This document shows, piece by piece, positions 5,133 to 5,280 of a stretch of DNA of 5,280 bases. Position 1 is the stretch's first letter. Every line of letters begins with the position of its first letter. The stretch is from Acetobacteraceae bacterium. GTDB taxonomy: Bacteria > Pseudomonadota > Alphaproteobacteria > Acetobacterales > Acetobacteraceae. Both the position numbers and the translations under genes were made by a program. The DNA lies in NCBI GenBank assembly GCA_003164305.1, contig PLSZ01000494.1, forward strand, positions 4,674-9,953, given 5' to 3'. The notes below the pieces were generated by a model. That model ran no database searches, had not been told where the DNA came from, and worked only from the letters and a program-made list of their open reading frames with translations.

Positions 5133-5162
5133 GGAAATTAAGTAAGCAGATGGCCCGGAATG
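5133..5162 (-). promoter_or_regulatory. Possible leaderless promoter of mscL
   Basis: On the minus strand the bases just before ATG 5132 read TACTTAATTTCC, with no purine-rich ribosome binding site. TACTTA ends 6 bases before the ATG, so if it acts as a -10 the transcript would begin at or next to the start codon. A weak TTGTTC lies 17 bases further upstream. The hexamers are poor matches (TACTTA especially), so this is only a suggestion. Confidence 0.25.
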
Positions 5163-5280
5163 AACAAGAGCTAATTGCCTCCCAACAAAAGCTTGCCCCC
5201 TTCGGGACTTTCCGGTGTAATAAGGAACTGCGTTTAACAGCCCGGCTTTGGCGGGGCGGCGCGGAGGCAACCTTTAACCC

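Noticed and set aside
5133..5270. 46-residue N-terminal extension of MscL
   Set aside because: No homology to the MscL N-terminus, no ribosome site at 5270, and the family start MSLAKEFKEF lies at 5132.
5175..5270. Inverted pair TTGCCTCC (5175-5182) / GGAGGCAA (5263-5270) upstream of mscL
   Set aside because: Only 8 bases with an 80-base gap; expected by chance at this window size and not linked to a promoter.

Overview
The window is GC-rich, densely coded bacterial chromosome. The base composition fits an alphaproteobacterium, possibly Rhodospirillales/Acetobacteraceae. So does a dispersed short palindromic repeat of the type 'CCGGGTC(A/G)AGCCCGG..GATGACG', which is familiar from alphaproteobacterial intergenic DNA. 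That placement is an inference; no rRNA or other marker gene is present. There is no tRNA, rRNA, CRISPR array, transposase or phage integrase.

Layout: (1) Positions 1-315 are non-coding. They hold a strong nested hairpin (50-92), two small tandem hairpins (136-162), one copy of the dispersed repeat (172-198) and an extended -10 promoter (238-246). (2) 316-1002 (+) encodes a 228-residue protein of unknown family with a textbook ribosome binding site. (3) 970-1617 (-) encodes a DsbA-fold/kappa-GST-like 2-hydroxychromene-2-carboxylate isomerase family protein. Its 3' end overlaps the unknown gene by 33 bp, tail to tail. (4) 1628-2359 (-) encodes an SDR-fold protein, upstream of the isomerase gene in the same operon (10 bp gap). 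Its usual catalytic Ser and Tyr appear to be replaced. (5) 2360-2481 is a divergent regulatory region with two near-identical operator arms in inverted orientation. (6) 2482-2937 (+) encodes an HxlR-family regulator and 2934-4382 (+) a MATE-family exporter; they overlap by ATGA. (7) 4383-4706 is a non-coding gap made largely of nested inverted repeats. (8) 4707-5132 (-) encodes the mechanosensitive channel MscL. The remaining bases to 5280 are its upstream region.

The coherent unit is 970-4382: a one-cysteine HxlR regulator between two divergent promoters, each with its -10 inside a copy of the same operator. One arm makes an SDR protein and a glutathione-type isomerase; the other makes the regulator and a MATE pump. 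The simplest reading is a self-regulated detoxification or efflux cassette for an electrophilic or aromatic compound. The inducer, the substrate and the role of the apparently degenerate SDR cannot be read from the sequence. All individual protein families except the 316-1002 product are known. The points most worth following up are the operator architecture, the SDR active site, the unknown protein and the convergent coding overlap.
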